Below are positions 52,966 through 63,084 of a stretch of 64,000 nt of DNA, in pieces. Location of the stretch: positions 868,001 to 932,000 of the forward strand of contig NZ_CP041235.1 in NCBI RefSeq assembly GCF_014905115.1, given 5' to 3'. A program made the translations under genes and the position numbers. The first letter of the stretch is position 1; every line of letters begins with the position of its first letter. Source of the stretch: Sulfurimonas sediminis (GTDB lineage: Bacteria > Campylobacterota > Campylobacteria > Campylobacterales > Sulfurimonadaceae). Under the pieces are notes generated by a model. That model had not been told where the DNA came from. It saw only the letters and a list, made by a program, of their open reading frames with translations, and did not search any database.

Positions 52966-54157
52966 TTTTTCTCTTTTTGGAGCTGATGACAATGCTGATC
53001 TGGAGAAATTTATATCTTCTTACAAGCAGTTGCAGTTTCAGTATGATTATGAAAAAAATGAAGCGGAGAGTTCCAAACTGCGTGACTCATGGATAGTTCC
53101 TGTTCAGATCAATTACAGTTATTCCAAAAACAATGCTTTTGGTGTTGGGCAGTCAAACCAAAATGCCGCTATTCGCATAAATCAGCCAATTTTTCAAAGC
53201 GGAGGGATCTATTACGGCATAAAATTTGCCAGTGCGAGTAAATATTATACGAAATACTCTATTGATGTGGCAAAACGCAAAATGATTAAAGATACTATTG
53301 CTGTTTTGATGCAGATAAAACAGACAGAGTTCAAAGAGCAAAAGCAAAAACTACAAATTAAAAACAGTGAAATAAATTTGGAACAAAAAAAAGAGGAGTA
53401 TTTCAGCGGACAGCTTGATTCAGGGTTTTTAGATGATGCTGTGATTCAAAAAAATACAGCCTTATCTGTTTTGTACGATATTCAGGCTGCAAAAGAAAAA
53501 CTGGTGAGCTCCTTTCACGCTTTAAGTGATTTGGATTATACAAAAGTCGCTATTCCGAGATTGGAACTTTTACAACATGACGAGTTTTTACAACATAATA
53601 TAGTGCTGCAAATGAATAAAGCCCAGACAGAGAAAAACAGATACAATAAAAATGTTACTCTTGCAAAGTATCTTCCTAAAGTAAATCTTACAGCAGGATA
53701 CAACTGGAAGCTCACGACAAATCAGGCTTTTCAGGTAGGTTCGTCAATTGTCAGTAATTCAAATGAGTTAAATTATTATGATTATGGCATTGCCATTTCA
53801 ATTCCACTTGATATTAATACATTCAGAGATATAGAATCTGCAAAAGTAGACTACTTAAAGGCAAAAATTGTGCTAAAAGACAAACAAAGAGAATTGAACT
53901 CTTTGTATGAACAGGTCATGCACAATATAGAAAACTATAATAAAAAGATAGCGTTGAGTAATGAAAATATCATATTATATACGAAGCTTTTGGAAGATAC
54001 AAAAAAACTTTTTAAGGCTGGGTATAAGACAAAATATGATATGCAAAGACTTGCAAATTCTTTGCAGATACAAAATATAGATACAAAAATATATGAGCTG
54101 GACAAGCAGTTGGAACTTTTGAATCTGTATGAAATGTATATCAGCAATGAAAAATAA
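52922..54157 (+). CDS. TolC-family outer membrane efflux protein
   Basis: 411 residues from the ATG behind AGAGGAAATTG. Signal peptide about 1-20 (MKASVLLTLLCLSCSFSLFG). Two long helical hairpin repeats and strands ('WIVPVQINYSYSKNNAFGVG', 'AIRINQPIFQSGGIYYGIKF', 'LPKVNLTAGYNWKL') fit TolC. Forms a trimeric outer-membrane channel. Probably serves with the adaptor at 49228 and an RND pump. The gene begins inside the 3' end of argD. Confidence 0.87.
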   Translation: MKASVLLTLLCLSCSFSLFGADDNADLEKFISSYKQLQFQYDYEKNEAESSKLRDSWIVPVQINYSYSKNNAFGVGQSNQNAAIRINQPIFQSGGIYYGIKFASASKYYTKYSIDVAKRKMIKDTIAVLMQIKQTEFKEQKQKLQIKNSEINLEQKKEEYFSGQLDSGFLDDAVIQKNTALSVLYDIQAAKEKLVSSFHALSDLDYTKVAIPRLELLQHDEFLQHNIVLQMNKAQTEKNRYNKNVTLAKYLPKVNLTAGYNWKLTTNQAFQVGSSIVSNSNELNYYDYGIAISIPLDINTFRDIESAKVDYLKAKIVLKDKQRELNSLYEQVMHNIENYNKKIALSNENIILYTKLLEDTKKLFKAGYKTKYDMQRLANSLQIQNIDTKIYELDKQLELLNLYEMYISNEK

Positions 54158-54169
54158 ACGGGAAAAAGA

Positions 54170-55165
54170 ATGAGTCAAAAATTTAGTGAATATATGGCAG
54201 AGTGGCTCTATGGTGAAAACGGCTATTATGCAACATATAAAAATATAGGCAAAGAGGGTGATTTTTATACGGCAGTCAGTACAAGCAAGTTTTTTGGCGG
54301 TACCATTGCCAAGCATATTATTGCGCTTATTGATGAAGGTTTTTTGCAAAAAGATGCAGTAATATGTGAAATAGGGGCGCATCACGGGTACTTTTTGGCA
54401 GATGTGTGTGAGTTTCTTTATACTCTGCGACCGGAACTTTTGTCAAGTTTTGAGTTTGTCATCATAGAACGCTTTGATGATTTGCAAAAACATCAAAGAG
54501 AATATTTTTCAGAGAGTTTTGGTGATGCTGTTGCGTTGACGCACTATAAATCATTAAGTGAGCTTACATGTAACAATGCCTTTTTTATAGCCAATGAAAT
54601 ATTTGACGCATTTCCCTGTGAACTTTATTTTAAAGGTAAAAGTGCGCAAGTTGAAAACCATGAAGTACTGTTTGATGTAAAAGATGAGTGGGTGGAACAA
54701 AAGGCAAAAAAATACCATAAAGACAGAGGCGAAATAGCACGAGGATATGAAGAATTTGCAAAAGAGATGGGTAAAAGTGCTGAAAAATTTGAGTTTATGA
54801 GTTTTGATTACGGTGAAATGCAAGCCCGTCCTGATTTTTCACTCAGAATTTATACAAAGCATGAAGTGCATCCGTTCTTCGAAGAGGGTTTAAACAGAGC
54901 AGAACTCTTTGCAAAAAGCGATATAACCTATGATGTCACCTTCTTACATGTAAAGGATGCCTATGAGGAAGCCGGTGTGGAGTTTGTGGAATTTAAAGCA
55001 CAAATGGTCGCACTCGTTGATATGGGGATCTTAGAGCTTTTGGAAATGTTAAAAGAGCATGTTGACGAAAAAATATACAAACAGGAACTTGAAAAAGTAA
55101 AGATGCTCATCATGCCAAATTTTTTGGGTGAGCGTTTTAAAATGATACGTTTTAGAAAAGACTAA
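54170..55165 (+). CDS. MidA/NDUFAF7-like SAM methyltransferase
   Basis: 331 residues. 'MAEWLYGENGYYATYKNIGK', 'EGDFYTAVSTSKFFGGTIAK', the SAM site 'VICEIGAHHGYFLADVCEFL', 'FEFVIIERFDDLQKHQ', and the conserved 'IANEIFDAFPCELY' mark the DUF185 group, whose mitochondrial member methylates an arginine of complex I subunit NDUFS2. A role in complex I assembly is inference from the family. Two exact TTACATGTAA copies (54564, 54944). Its end overlaps the convergent RND gene by 4 bp. Confidence 0.88.
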   Translation: MSQKFSEYMAEWLYGENGYYATYKNIGKEGDFYTAVSTSKFFGGTIAKHIIALIDEGFLQKDAVICEIGAHHGYFLADVCEFLYTLRPELLSSFEFVIIERFDDLQKHQREYFSESFGDAVALTHYKSLSELTCNNAFFIANEIFDAFPCELYFKGKSAQVENHEVLFDVKDEWVEQKAKKYHKDRGEIARGYEEFAKEMGKSAEKFEFMSFDYGEMQARPDFSLRIYTKHEVHPFFEEGLNRAELFAKSDITYDVTFLHVKDAYEEAGVEFVEFKAQMVALVDMGILELLEMLKEHVDEKIYKQELEKVKMLIMPNFLGERFKMIRFRKD

Positions 55166-58100
55166 GCTAAAAGTCTTTTACCCGATGAAAACAGATAAAG
55201 TGTTGGAAGGTAAATAAGATTTAAAATTGTTCCCCATAGCAATCCAAATCCCATACTCACTGCCAAAGGTTGAAATACGGCAGTTTCAGCAGTTGCAAAA
55301 AACATGAGAGACGATAATCCGACAATAGTAGTCAGTGAAGTAATAATTATGGGTCGTAATCTGCGTGAAGCAAGTACAAATATTTCATTTTCTGATTTTG
55401 CTTTACGTATGGTATCCATCATAATTATACCATCATTCACAATGACTCCTGCAAGTCCGAGTGCTCCAATTAAAGAGGGAAGCGAAATATTAAGATGCAT
55501 AAAAAAATGTCCAAGATAAACACCAAGCAGCGAAAATGGAATAACACTCATTATAATTAAGGTTTCTTTAAAAGAATTAAACAGATACAAAATTGCTATA
55601 AATATTAATATTATTGCTAGTAGAGATGCAAATATCATTTCTGTCTGCATCACTCTTTTTTGTTCTCTCTCACCTTTGAATTTGAGTTTTATTTTATATT
55701 TTTTTTGTATTTCTTGTAAAATTGGTGTTAATTGGTCAAGTGCTTCACTTGCAGTTACAACAGAAGCATCTACATTGGCAAAAATATAAAAAGTTGTTTC
55801 TCCATTCTCTTTTATCAGGCGTTCCAAAGAAGCAACTTTTGTAAAAGTACATATATCTTTCAGTAAGACAATACTCTTGTCTTTAAGTGGAATTTCTAAA
55901 TTTTTAAAGTTTTGAAGGGTGTCTTCATAATTAACAGACTTGATTTTTATATCTAAAAGTTCATTACCGTCAAAGAGTGTACCAACTTTTTTACTGAGGT
56001 ATAAATTTGAAACATACTCTCCAAGATATTTTTGTGTTATGCCAAGTTGTTTTCCATAGTTGTTTATGGCAAGTGTGATTTCATCTCTACCTAAATTTAC
56101 ATTGTCACCAAAATATTTGATGCCATTGATTTGACTAAAAGCATATTCTATTGCTTGTACTGCCTGTATTGCTCTTTTATGATTATGACTTATAACACCT
56201 ATGCGAATATCTGCTTTTGTATGCCCCATACTTTTTTCAACAACGGCAAGGTCATAGAGTTTAAAATGCTCTTTATACTTTTTTTCTTTTAAAAATAAGC
56301 GCAGTTTTTTTGCTATATCTTTTGATGCATATTCACGAATTCGTCCTTTGGAATCATAATAAAAACTGAGATATGGGGTAATGTATTTTTCTACAAAATT
56401 TTGTTGTTTTGTTTTATAAAGTTCTAAAGAGACATATCCGACATAGGGATACATTTCGGCTACTCCTGTTGCAGTCCTTCTGTATCCGGCAGTTGAACTA
56501 ATATCTTTGACAAAAAAAAGATTTTGTTTGTCAAGTATATCTTTTTCAATTGTTTGAACAATTTTCAATGAATCTTCGAGTGTTGTATTTGTATTTGCTT
56601 TAAATGTTATATTTATAGTTGCACTGTCAAAAGATTGAAAAAGTTGAAATCTTGAATGTTGTACAAAATATAATAGTAGCAGTGGTATAAAAATCATAAA
56701 AAGAGTTAAAAATGTTTTTTGGTACGCAAAAACAGTATGTAAAATTTTTTGATATATTTTTTGTGCTTTATGCCATGAAAGTGTTTTTGATTTTGTACCG
56801 AGTATATGAGAGGCGTGAATAGGTAAAAAGATGAAAGACTCAAGCAGTGATGCAATAACAAGTGCTGAAAAAGCAATAGGAATAAGTGCTACAATCTCTC
56901 CAAGTTTTCCACTCAACATAAGAAGCGGTATAAAAGAAAATATGGTTGTTACAGAAGCAATTGTAACAGGTTTTGCAACTTCTTTTGTTCCAAGAAGAGC
57001 CGCTTTTTTCGCTGAGTAGCCTTTTTCAATGTATTGCTGGATATTTTCGCTCACGACAATAGCATCATCAACTATAATGCCTATAGCAATCAAAACACCG
57101 ACGAGTGAGTTTATGTTTATGCTGTAACCAGTGAGATAAAAATAGATAGTACCTATGATAAAAGATGTTGGAATTCCTAATGCTATAACCAGGGCAATAC
57201 GGAAGTTAATAAGAACGCTGGTTAAAAGAGTAATTAATAAAATTCCCAGTAAAATATTCGATACAACAGTGTTAAGTCTGTCTTTTATAAGCACGGTTTT
57301 ATCCATTTTAATGTTAAAAGCAACATCTTTGATGGTTTGTTTTGCTATGAAATTTTTAATCTCATTTGCAATACTGATAGCATCTCCTTTAGGGTTTTGT
57401 GATATGGCAAGCGTAATGGAGTTTTGTGCATTTACGCTTGCTAATGTAGAGGCATCTTCATATTTTTTAGTGACTTTTGCTATCTCTTTGAGTATAATTT
57501 GTTGATTGTCGATAGTAATAATTGTATTTTCTATGTTTGAAGAGAAATGTGGCAGGTTTTTTGTTGTAATAAAGAATTGTTCTTGTGCATTGCTTATTTT
57601 GCCCAAAGGATAGATGTAAGAGAGTTCAGAAAAAACTTTGACAATATTATCAAGGGAAAGTCCATAGGCATCGACTTTTTTCTCATCAATTAAAACTTCA
57701 TAATAAAGCTTAGAGTTACCGAAAATGGTAACATCCGAAATATCTTTCATGGAAGTGATTTTTACTTTTATCTCCTTCGCCAATGTTTTTAGTTTTGCAC
57801 GAGAAACCTTAGAAGATATTATAGAGAGGTGCATTATGCTTCTAGAGTGTGCAACACTGCGAATAGTGGGCGTAATCATATCGGCAGGAAGATTGACTCT
57901 GACGAGAGCTAAGGCATCTTGTGTACTGGCAATAACTTTTGTCTTATCTGCATTTTTTTCAAGTTCTAAGACAATGCTGAATTTTCCGGGAGAAACGATT
58001 GCATTGACATTTTGCACACCAATGATGTTTTTTACTTCGTTTTCTATTGGAATTACTACCATATTATTGAGTGTATCGACAGAAGTTCCGCTGTAACTTC

Positions 58101-58251
58101 CTCTAATAGCAATAGAATTTGGTTCGATAACAGGAGAAATTTCTTTTGGAATTTTTGAATAGGAGTAGATACCAAGAGCAAAGAGTAGAAAAAATAAAGT
58201 GTAGTTTATTTTATAGTTTTCTAAAAAAAATCTGAGTATCTTTTTAAACAT
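55162..58251 (-). CDS. RND efflux pump permease
   Basis: 1029 residues. Twelve helices in the usual 1+5 / 1+5 layout with two large periplasmic loops. The helix-4 proton site is in 'IAIGIIVDDAIVVSENIQQY' (Asp-Asp). Helix 1 (TLFFLLFALGIYSYSKIPKE) and 'YSGTSVDTLNNMVVIPIENE' are typical of AcrB/MexB-like pumps. No adaptor in its own operon; the upstream gene is a polyferredoxin (2 bp away) and, before it, a TonB receptor. Confidence 0.93.
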   Translation of the reverse strand: MFKKILRFFLENYKINYTLFFLLFALGIYSYSKIPKEISPVIEPNSIAIRGSYSGTSVDTLNNMVVIPIENEVKNIIGVQNVNAIVSPGKFSIVLELEKNADKTKVIASTQDALALVRVNLPADMITPTIRSVAHSRSIMHLSIISSKVSRAKLKTLAKEIKVKITSMKDISDVTIFGNSKLYYEVLIDEKKVDAYGLSLDNIVKVFSELSYIYPLGKISNAQEQFFITTKNLPHFSSNIENTIITIDNQQIILKEIAKVTKKYEDASTLASVNAQNSITLAISQNPKGDAISIANEIKNFIAKQTIKDVAFNIKMDKTVLIKDRLNTVVSNILLGILLITLLTSVLINFRIALVIALGIPTSFIIGTIYFYLTGYSININSLVGVLIAIGIIVDDAIVVSENIQQYIEKGYSAKKAALLGTKEVAKPVTIASVTTIFSFIPLLMLSGKLGEIVALIPIAFSALVIASLLESFIFLPIHASHILGTKSKTLSWHKAQKIYQKILHTVFAYQKTFLTLFMIFIPLLLLYFVQHSRFQLFQSFDSATINITFKANTNTTLEDSLKIVQTIEKDILDKQNLFFVKDISSTAGYRRTATGVAEMYPYVGYVSLELYKTKQQNFVEKYITPYLSFYYDSKGRIREYASKDIAKKLRLFLKEKKYKEHFKLYDLAVVEKSMGHTKADIRIGVISHNHKRAIQAVQAIEYAFSQINGIKYFGDNVNLGRDEITLAINNYGKQLGITQKYLGEYVSNLYLSKKVGTLFDGNELLDIKIKSVNYEDTLQNFKNLEIPLKDKSIVLLKDICTFTKVASLERLIKENGETTFYIFANVDASVVTASEALDQLTPILQEIQKKYKIKLKFKGEREQKRVMQTEMIFASLLAIILIFIAILYLFNSFKETLIIMSVIPFSLLGVYLGHFFMHLNISLPSLIGALGLAGVIVNDGIIMMDTIRKAKSENEIFVLASRRLRPIIITSLTTIVGLSSLMFFATAETAVFQPLAVSMGFGLLWGTILNLIYLPTLYLFSSGKRLLA

Positions 58252-58253
58252 AG

Positions 58254-59702
58254 TTATCCTGCATTTTTTATACGGTGGACCGGAACACTTTTGTGTTGTG
58301 CGTGCATACCATGAGAACTTTTAGCTCTTCCGTATGTATCTAGTATATAGGCTCTGTAAATATTAACCGATAAGAAAAAGATTATAAGAGAAGCAGCAAA
58401 GGGAAATGCCAATATTTTTTTAACTTTTGGAGCATTAATCAATTGTATTCTTTTATATAAAATTAGAAGTGCCCAAATTATAGCTATCCATTTTAATACT
58501 CCAAAAATCATGAGCCAACTTTCTCCATGTTTGGCAAGTGGTGTGATGTTTATAACACCAAAACCAAAGCCCAATGCAAATCCTTCTATTATTCTATCAT
58601 ATCCTCGCACAAAAAAAGTTTCCAGTGTATGTGCGAGAGAACCGAGAATAAAAAGGGGTGCATATGCGTATCCTAAGTTGTAAAACACTTTTTTGAAATC
58701 TTGTTTGAGGATGTTTGAAGCTATAAACATTCCTACAATTGCAGTTATAACTGTAAAAAGTAGTGCATATAAGAATGCAAAGAGTCCAACTAAATCTACT
58801 GTGCTTACATGTAAAAAAGAATTTACAAAGTGTGCTGTTTTGGTCCAGATCATATCATTGGCTGCATTACTTCTATTGATACCGTGATGAAAAGACATAG
58901 ATATAGGAATAACTGCAAGTATAAGTATATAGGTCCAAATCTCTGCAGGTAAAACCTGAAATTTTTTAAAAAGGCTTTGAGAAGGTTTGACAATTTTAAA
59001 ACTCACTGCTTCACAAGCCTCACTACACTCCATACAAAGTGTACAGTCTGTCATGGAATTACGCTTATCAAATGTAAATGGTTTTAAGTTTGATGGGCAT
59101 GCCGTAACACATTCAAATGTTCTACATTCATTGCAGGCTGATTTGTATGTTCCTAGCCAGGTAAAAGAGAGTTTTGCATAGGCTCGCGTTAGTGTACCGA
59201 TAGGACAGATGTATGTGCAGTAACTCATCTCTTTATAGACAAAATAGGTAATAATAGCGATAAATGTCATAATACTAAATATCAACGCTGTTGCAAAGGG
59301 TGTTTTATAAACTCCAGGAAACATATAGTAAATACCCCACCAACCGACAACTAGAAGCACAATACCTATATATCTGTTTTGCATCCACTGAGGCATTTTC
59401 TTTTGTAAACCGAATTTTGTTATGTATTTTCCTAAAAATCCATGTGGACATATACCACAAAAAACCCTTCCAAGAGTAGGCAGCGTAATGACCATAAAAA
59501 ATGACCAGAAAATCCCCCAAAACAGCGCAGGAGTAAAACTGTTTTCTTTGCCGGTATGGACAAATCCAAAGTATATAGCATAGAAGAAAAGTGCTGTAAC
59601 TATCACTCGCAGTAGCATTAAAAACTTTGAATTTTTAAATAAAAATCCAAAGATAGGCATCCCGAAAATATCATTTTTATCTCGTGTGATCTGTTTTAGC
59701 AT
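58254..59702 (-). CDS. Membrane polyferredoxin (NapH/CcoG/NosR-like)
   Basis: 482 residues. About nine membrane helices and four Cys clusters: 'VFCGICPHGFLGKYI', 'YCTYICPIGTLTRAY', 'CNECRTFECVTACPS' and 'CTLCMECSEACEAV', enough for two 4Fe-4S centres plus two CxxxCP motifs as in NapH/NosR. The long C-terminal part adds further helices, and the tail is His-rich ('SSHGMHAQHKSVPVHRI'), a possible metal site. It likely passes electrons across the membrane. Between a TonB receptor and an RND pump, it may reduce a metal or cofactor during uptake. Exact TTACATGTAA at 58805. Confidence 0.85.
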   Translation of the reverse strand: MLKQITRDKNDIFGMPIFGFLFKNSKFLMLLRVIVTALFFYAIYFGFVHTGKENSFTPALFWGIFWSFFMVITLPTLGRVFCGICPHGFLGKYITKFGLQKKMPQWMQNRYIGIVLLVVGWWGIYYMFPGVYKTPFATALIFSIMTFIAIITYFVYKEMSYCTYICPIGTLTRAYAKLSFTWLGTYKSACNECRTFECVTACPSNLKPFTFDKRNSMTDCTLCMECSEACEAVSFKIVKPSQSLFKKFQVLPAEIWTYILILAVIPISMSFHHGINRSNAANDMIWTKTAHFVNSFLHVSTVDLVGLFAFLYALLFTVITAIVGMFIASNILKQDFKKVFYNLGYAYAPLFILGSLAHTLETFFVRGYDRIIEGFALGFGFGVINITPLAKHGESWLMIFGVLKWIAIIWALLILYKRIQLINAPKVKKILAFPFAASLIIFFLSVNIYRAYILDTYGRAKSSHGMHAQHKSVPVHRIKNAG

Positions 59703-59721
59703 TTTCTTTCCCTTGTTTAGT

Positions 59722-61905
59722 TTAAAATTTTGCAGATAATCCTGCTAAAAATGTTCTTCCTGGATTAACGGTTAGTCCCATATCTCTTACATCATACAAA
59801 CCATCATCATTTCTGTCTCCAGTAACACGAGGCATCATATAATACTGTTCATCAAAAAGGTTTTCAATTTTTGCAAACATTTCTATAGGAAAATGAGATA
59901 TTTTTGTATTGTATTTGAGACGTAAATTTACAACTGCATAACCATTGACTTTAATTTGATTCATTTCATCTGCATATTGTGAAGATCTGTAAGTTACATC
60001 TGCTGTAATGAGTAAAGGTTTTAGAACTCTATAATTTCCTTCAAGGTATACAGTATGCTTTGAAGTTCTTGGAATAGTATTTCCTGTAAGATTGTATACG
60101 CCTGCAACATAATCTCTATCTGTTATCTGATCACGCAAAATAAGGTTATACTCATCGTATCTTGTGTATTTTGAGTCTAAATAAGTATAGTTGAGAGTGA
60201 AATAAACCATTTGTTTTTTATCACTTAAGATGCTGAGTTCTACTCCTCGGTTACGCACATCAGCCATGTTATCATAAAAAACATCAACACCTCTTGTGGA
60301 AGCGTAGTTTCCACTGCTTCTTCCTATGACATCTTTTCTGTCGAGTTGGTACACTGATAAATTATAAGAGAACAGATTTGTTTTGAGTCTGTATCCTATT
60401 TCATAATTGTATGTTTTTTCAGTTTTTATATTTGTATTGTTTGTATATGTACCACTGTATGTTGAGGTAATAAGATCGCCTGCATACATTTGTGACAAGG
60501 TTGGAACTCTAAAGCCTGTTGAAGCATTGGCATAAAAAGAGGACTTTTTGTCTAATTTGTATGTTGCACCTGCTCTGTAGGAGATTTCATTAAAAGTAGT
60601 TTCTCGATTGTACGCAGTTAAATTGTTTGTATAGTCATAAGCAATATTGTCATATCTTACATTAAAAGTTGTAGTGAGTTTTTGTGTAAAAGCATATTTT
60701 AATTCTGCATAAACGGCGCTGATATTTTCTTTTGAAGTTGTATCGCTGGCAACTTCTCCGATTGGATGTAATACGCCAGCACGATCGGTAGAGTTTACTC
60801 TATATTTACTGTTTTTATCCTCTTTGTTACGAGCTATGTCAATTCCAAGCATAGTGGCTGCAAAAGTTCCATCAATTCGGTATTCGGATTTTACTCCTTT
60901 TTGGAGTGTATTTGCATAACTGTCATAAAGATGGTCATCTCTTAAGCCGTCACGATTAGAATCAAAGGCGGCACTTTGGTTGGTAGTTGTATCATCATAT
61001 TGATAAACTTGAAGCATAAGATTTGAGCCATTATCAAAATCTTTGGAGTATGTAATGAAAAGTTTTGTTAAGTCAATATCATAATCCGTGGCATATCCAA
61101 CTTCTCCATAACTTTTTTTGTTGACATCTGCATTATAAGTATATGTTTGTGTTGTTGGATCATATGTTGCATAGGTTATTGAACCTGTATCATTTTCATA
61201 TCTTTTTGTCTTGTCAAAACCAAAAGTTACATCACTTGTATCATCAACATAATACTGAAATTTACCGTTAATTGACTTTGTCCAGTAATCAGAGTCTTGC
61301 CAGTATCCGTCACTCTTTTTGTAATTTGCCTGTAAATATGTAGCAAAATTTTCTGTTGCATAGTTATAAGAGGCTATATATTTTTGGTAACCATAGCTTC
61401 CTTGTTCTGTTGCTACAACCCCTTCATTTTTTCCTTTTGCTCTTTTAGTAGTAATGATAATTGCCCCCGCAAGTGCATCATTTCCATACAGATAAGAAGC
61501 TCCTCCTTTAATAACTTTAATAGATTCAATATTGTCCATATCAATATTGATGCTTCCTGCGCGCTCTTGAACAGGAACCCCATCTATAACTATGGCAACA
61601 CCGGGCTTTTCACCCATGTACATCTCGGCACCGATACCTCTTATATGTATCTTGTTAGAATCATTTTCATTTTTTCGTACAGTAACACCTGGGATAGTAT
61701 TTAAAACATCAGCAATATTTTGTGCATGAAATTCTTCGACTTCAGTTCCACTCATTGTATATGTGTTTGAAACTTCAGTAGTATTATCTTGATATTTGTC
61801 ATCAATTGTGGAAGATTGTATTTCGATGGTATCCAGATTTATGCTTGCTGCAGATGCATTTATGGCAAGTGCACATATTAGGGAAATATAAACATCTCTT
61901 TTCAT
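59722..61905 (-). CDS. TonB-dependent outer membrane receptor
   Basis: 727 residues from the second of two close ATGs (MKRDVYISLICALAINASAA), where AAAGG is well spaced. A signal peptide, then a TonB-box-like stretch ('INLDTIEIQSSTID'), a plug domain (about 45-155; 'IADVLNTIPGVTVRKNENDS', 'IHIRGIGAEMYMG', 'IKVIKGGASYLYGNDALAGA'), and a 22-strand barrel ending in 'GRTFLAGLSAKF' with the terminal Phe. Imports a siderophore, cobalamin or metal complex; ligand unknown. First gene of the receptor-polyferredoxin-RND operon. The 80-bp leader is AT-rich; a Fur site could not be confirmed. Confidence 0.93.
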   Translation of the reverse strand: MKRDVYISLICALAINASAASINLDTIEIQSSTIDDKYQDNTTEVSNTYTMSGTEVEEFHAQNIADVLNTIPGVTVRKNENDSNKIHIRGIGAEMYMGEKPGVAIVIDGVPVQERAGSINIDMDNIESIKVIKGGASYLYGNDALAGAIIITTKRAKGKNEGVVATEQGSYGYQKYIASYNYATENFATYLQANYKKSDGYWQDSDYWTKSINGKFQYYVDDTSDVTFGFDKTKRYENDTGSITYATYDPTTQTYTYNADVNKKSYGEVGYATDYDIDLTKLFITYSKDFDNGSNLMLQVYQYDDTTTNQSAAFDSNRDGLRDDHLYDSYANTLQKGVKSEYRIDGTFAATMLGIDIARNKEDKNSKYRVNSTDRAGVLHPIGEVASDTTSKENISAVYAELKYAFTQKLTTTFNVRYDNIAYDYTNNLTAYNRETTFNEISYRAGATYKLDKKSSFYANASTGFRVPTLSQMYAGDLITSTYSGTYTNNTNIKTEKTYNYEIGYRLKTNLFSYNLSVYQLDRKDVIGRSSGNYASTRGVDVFYDNMADVRNRGVELSILSDKKQMVYFTLNYTYLDSKYTRYDEYNLILRDQITDRDYVAGVYNLTGNTIPRTSKHTVYLEGNYRVLKPLLITADVTYRSSQYADEMNQIKVNGYAVVNLRLKYNTKISHFPIEMFAKIENLFDEQYYMMPRVTGDRNDDGLYDVRDMGLTVNPGRTFLAGLSAKF

Positions 61906-61986
61906 TTTCATCCTTTTTTTTCGTTAAAGGCATATAGTATAAAAAGAGTGTTACAAAAGTATTAAGTTTTAAATATTAAGCTTTAA

Positions 61987-63084
61987 TTAAAGGGAACCTA
62001 TCATCTTCATTAACTCTTCGGGTCTGTTGGAGTTTTTAATGGCATTTTCTTTTGAGATAATATTTTTTTGAAGCAGTTCTATGAGCTGTTGTGTCTGTGT
62101 TGTCATATGCGTCTCTTGCTGGTTTAACTGCATTTGAGAATAAATCTGGTGCACTTTGTCCTCTCGTATTTGATTTTGGATTGCCGGATTTGTAATAAGT
62201 ATCTCTTGTGTGGCCACTTTACCGCCGCCTATTCTTGGAATAAGTGTCTGTGCAATAACCGCTACCAAAGAAGAGGAGAGTTGTGCCCGAATTTGGGCCT
62301 GTTCTTCCCCGTCAAATACATCAATGATACGGTTAATTGTTCCGGGAGCCGAGTTTGTGTGCAGGGTTCCAAAAACCAGGTGACCGGTTTCGGCTGCTGT
62401 AAGTGCTGCTCCGATGGTTTCAGCATCACGCATCTCCCCGATAAGGATGATATCAGGGTCTTGTCTTAGTGAATATTTGAGTGCTGTGGCAAATGATTCT
62501 GTACTGTTTCCAACATCGCGTTGGGAAAAAAGAGATTTGATGTTTTTATGAACGAATTCCACAGGGTCTTCAATGGTGATAATATGACGGCGTTCTGTCA
62601 TATTTATCTCATGTAACATGGAAGCAAGTGTTGTTGATTTACCTGAACCTGTCGGACCGGTTACCAAAATAAGTCCTTTTTCTTTTTTTACCAGTTCTTT
62701 GAAAATAGGTGGATTTCCATATTCATCAAGTGTTGGAATGTCTATAGGAATCATACGAAATGCACAGGCAATTCCATGAATGGTTCTGTAAAAGTTTGCA
62801 CGAAAACGACCAACATCTTTGAGTTCAAATGAGAAATCCAGTTCATTGCGCTCTTCAAAAACTTTCTTTTGTTTGTCTTCAATGAGAGAATAGGCCATCT
62901 CTTCAATATCATTGGCGGTAAGCACAGGAAGATTTAAAGCGCGTAACTCTTTGTCTATTCTGATTTGCGGTTCACTGCCCACAACAAGGTGTAAATCCGA
63001 AGATTTAAATGCCAAGACACTTTTTAACAGCTTTTTGATATCTAAGCGTTGCGTAGAACTCTCTGTTTTTGCTTCTTCATTCAT
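61987..63084 (-). CDS. pilT: Type IV pilus retraction ATPase PilT
   Basis: 365 residues. N-terminal PAS-like part ('LLKSVLAFKSSDLHLVVGSE', 'IRIDKELRAL'), Walker A 'VTGPTGSGKSTTLASML', Asp box 'TIEDPVEFVHKNIKSLFSQR', Walker B 'DPDIILIGEMRDAETI', His box 'TAAETGHLVFGTLHTNSA', and the C-terminal 'AIKNSNRPEELMKMIGSL'. Hexameric motor at the pilus base. It overlaps the Spx/ArsC-like gene by 4 bp. Confidence 0.94.
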   Translation of the reverse strand: MNEEAKTESSTQRLDIKKLLKSVLAFKSSDLHLVVGSEPQIRIDKELRALNLPVLTANDIEEMAYSLIEDKQKKVFEERNELDFSFELKDVGRFRANFYRTIHGIACAFRMIPIDIPTLDEYGNPPIFKELVKKEKGLILVTGPTGSGKSTTLASMLHEINMTERRHIITIEDPVEFVHKNIKSLFSQRDVGNSTESFATALKYSLRQDPDIILIGEMRDAETIGAALTAAETGHLVFGTLHTNSAPGTINRIIDVFDGEEQAQIRAQLSSSLVAVIAQTLIPRIGGGKVATQEILITNPAIQNQIREDKVHQIYSQMQLNQQETHMTTQTQQLIELLQKNIISKENAIKNSNRPEELMKMIGSL

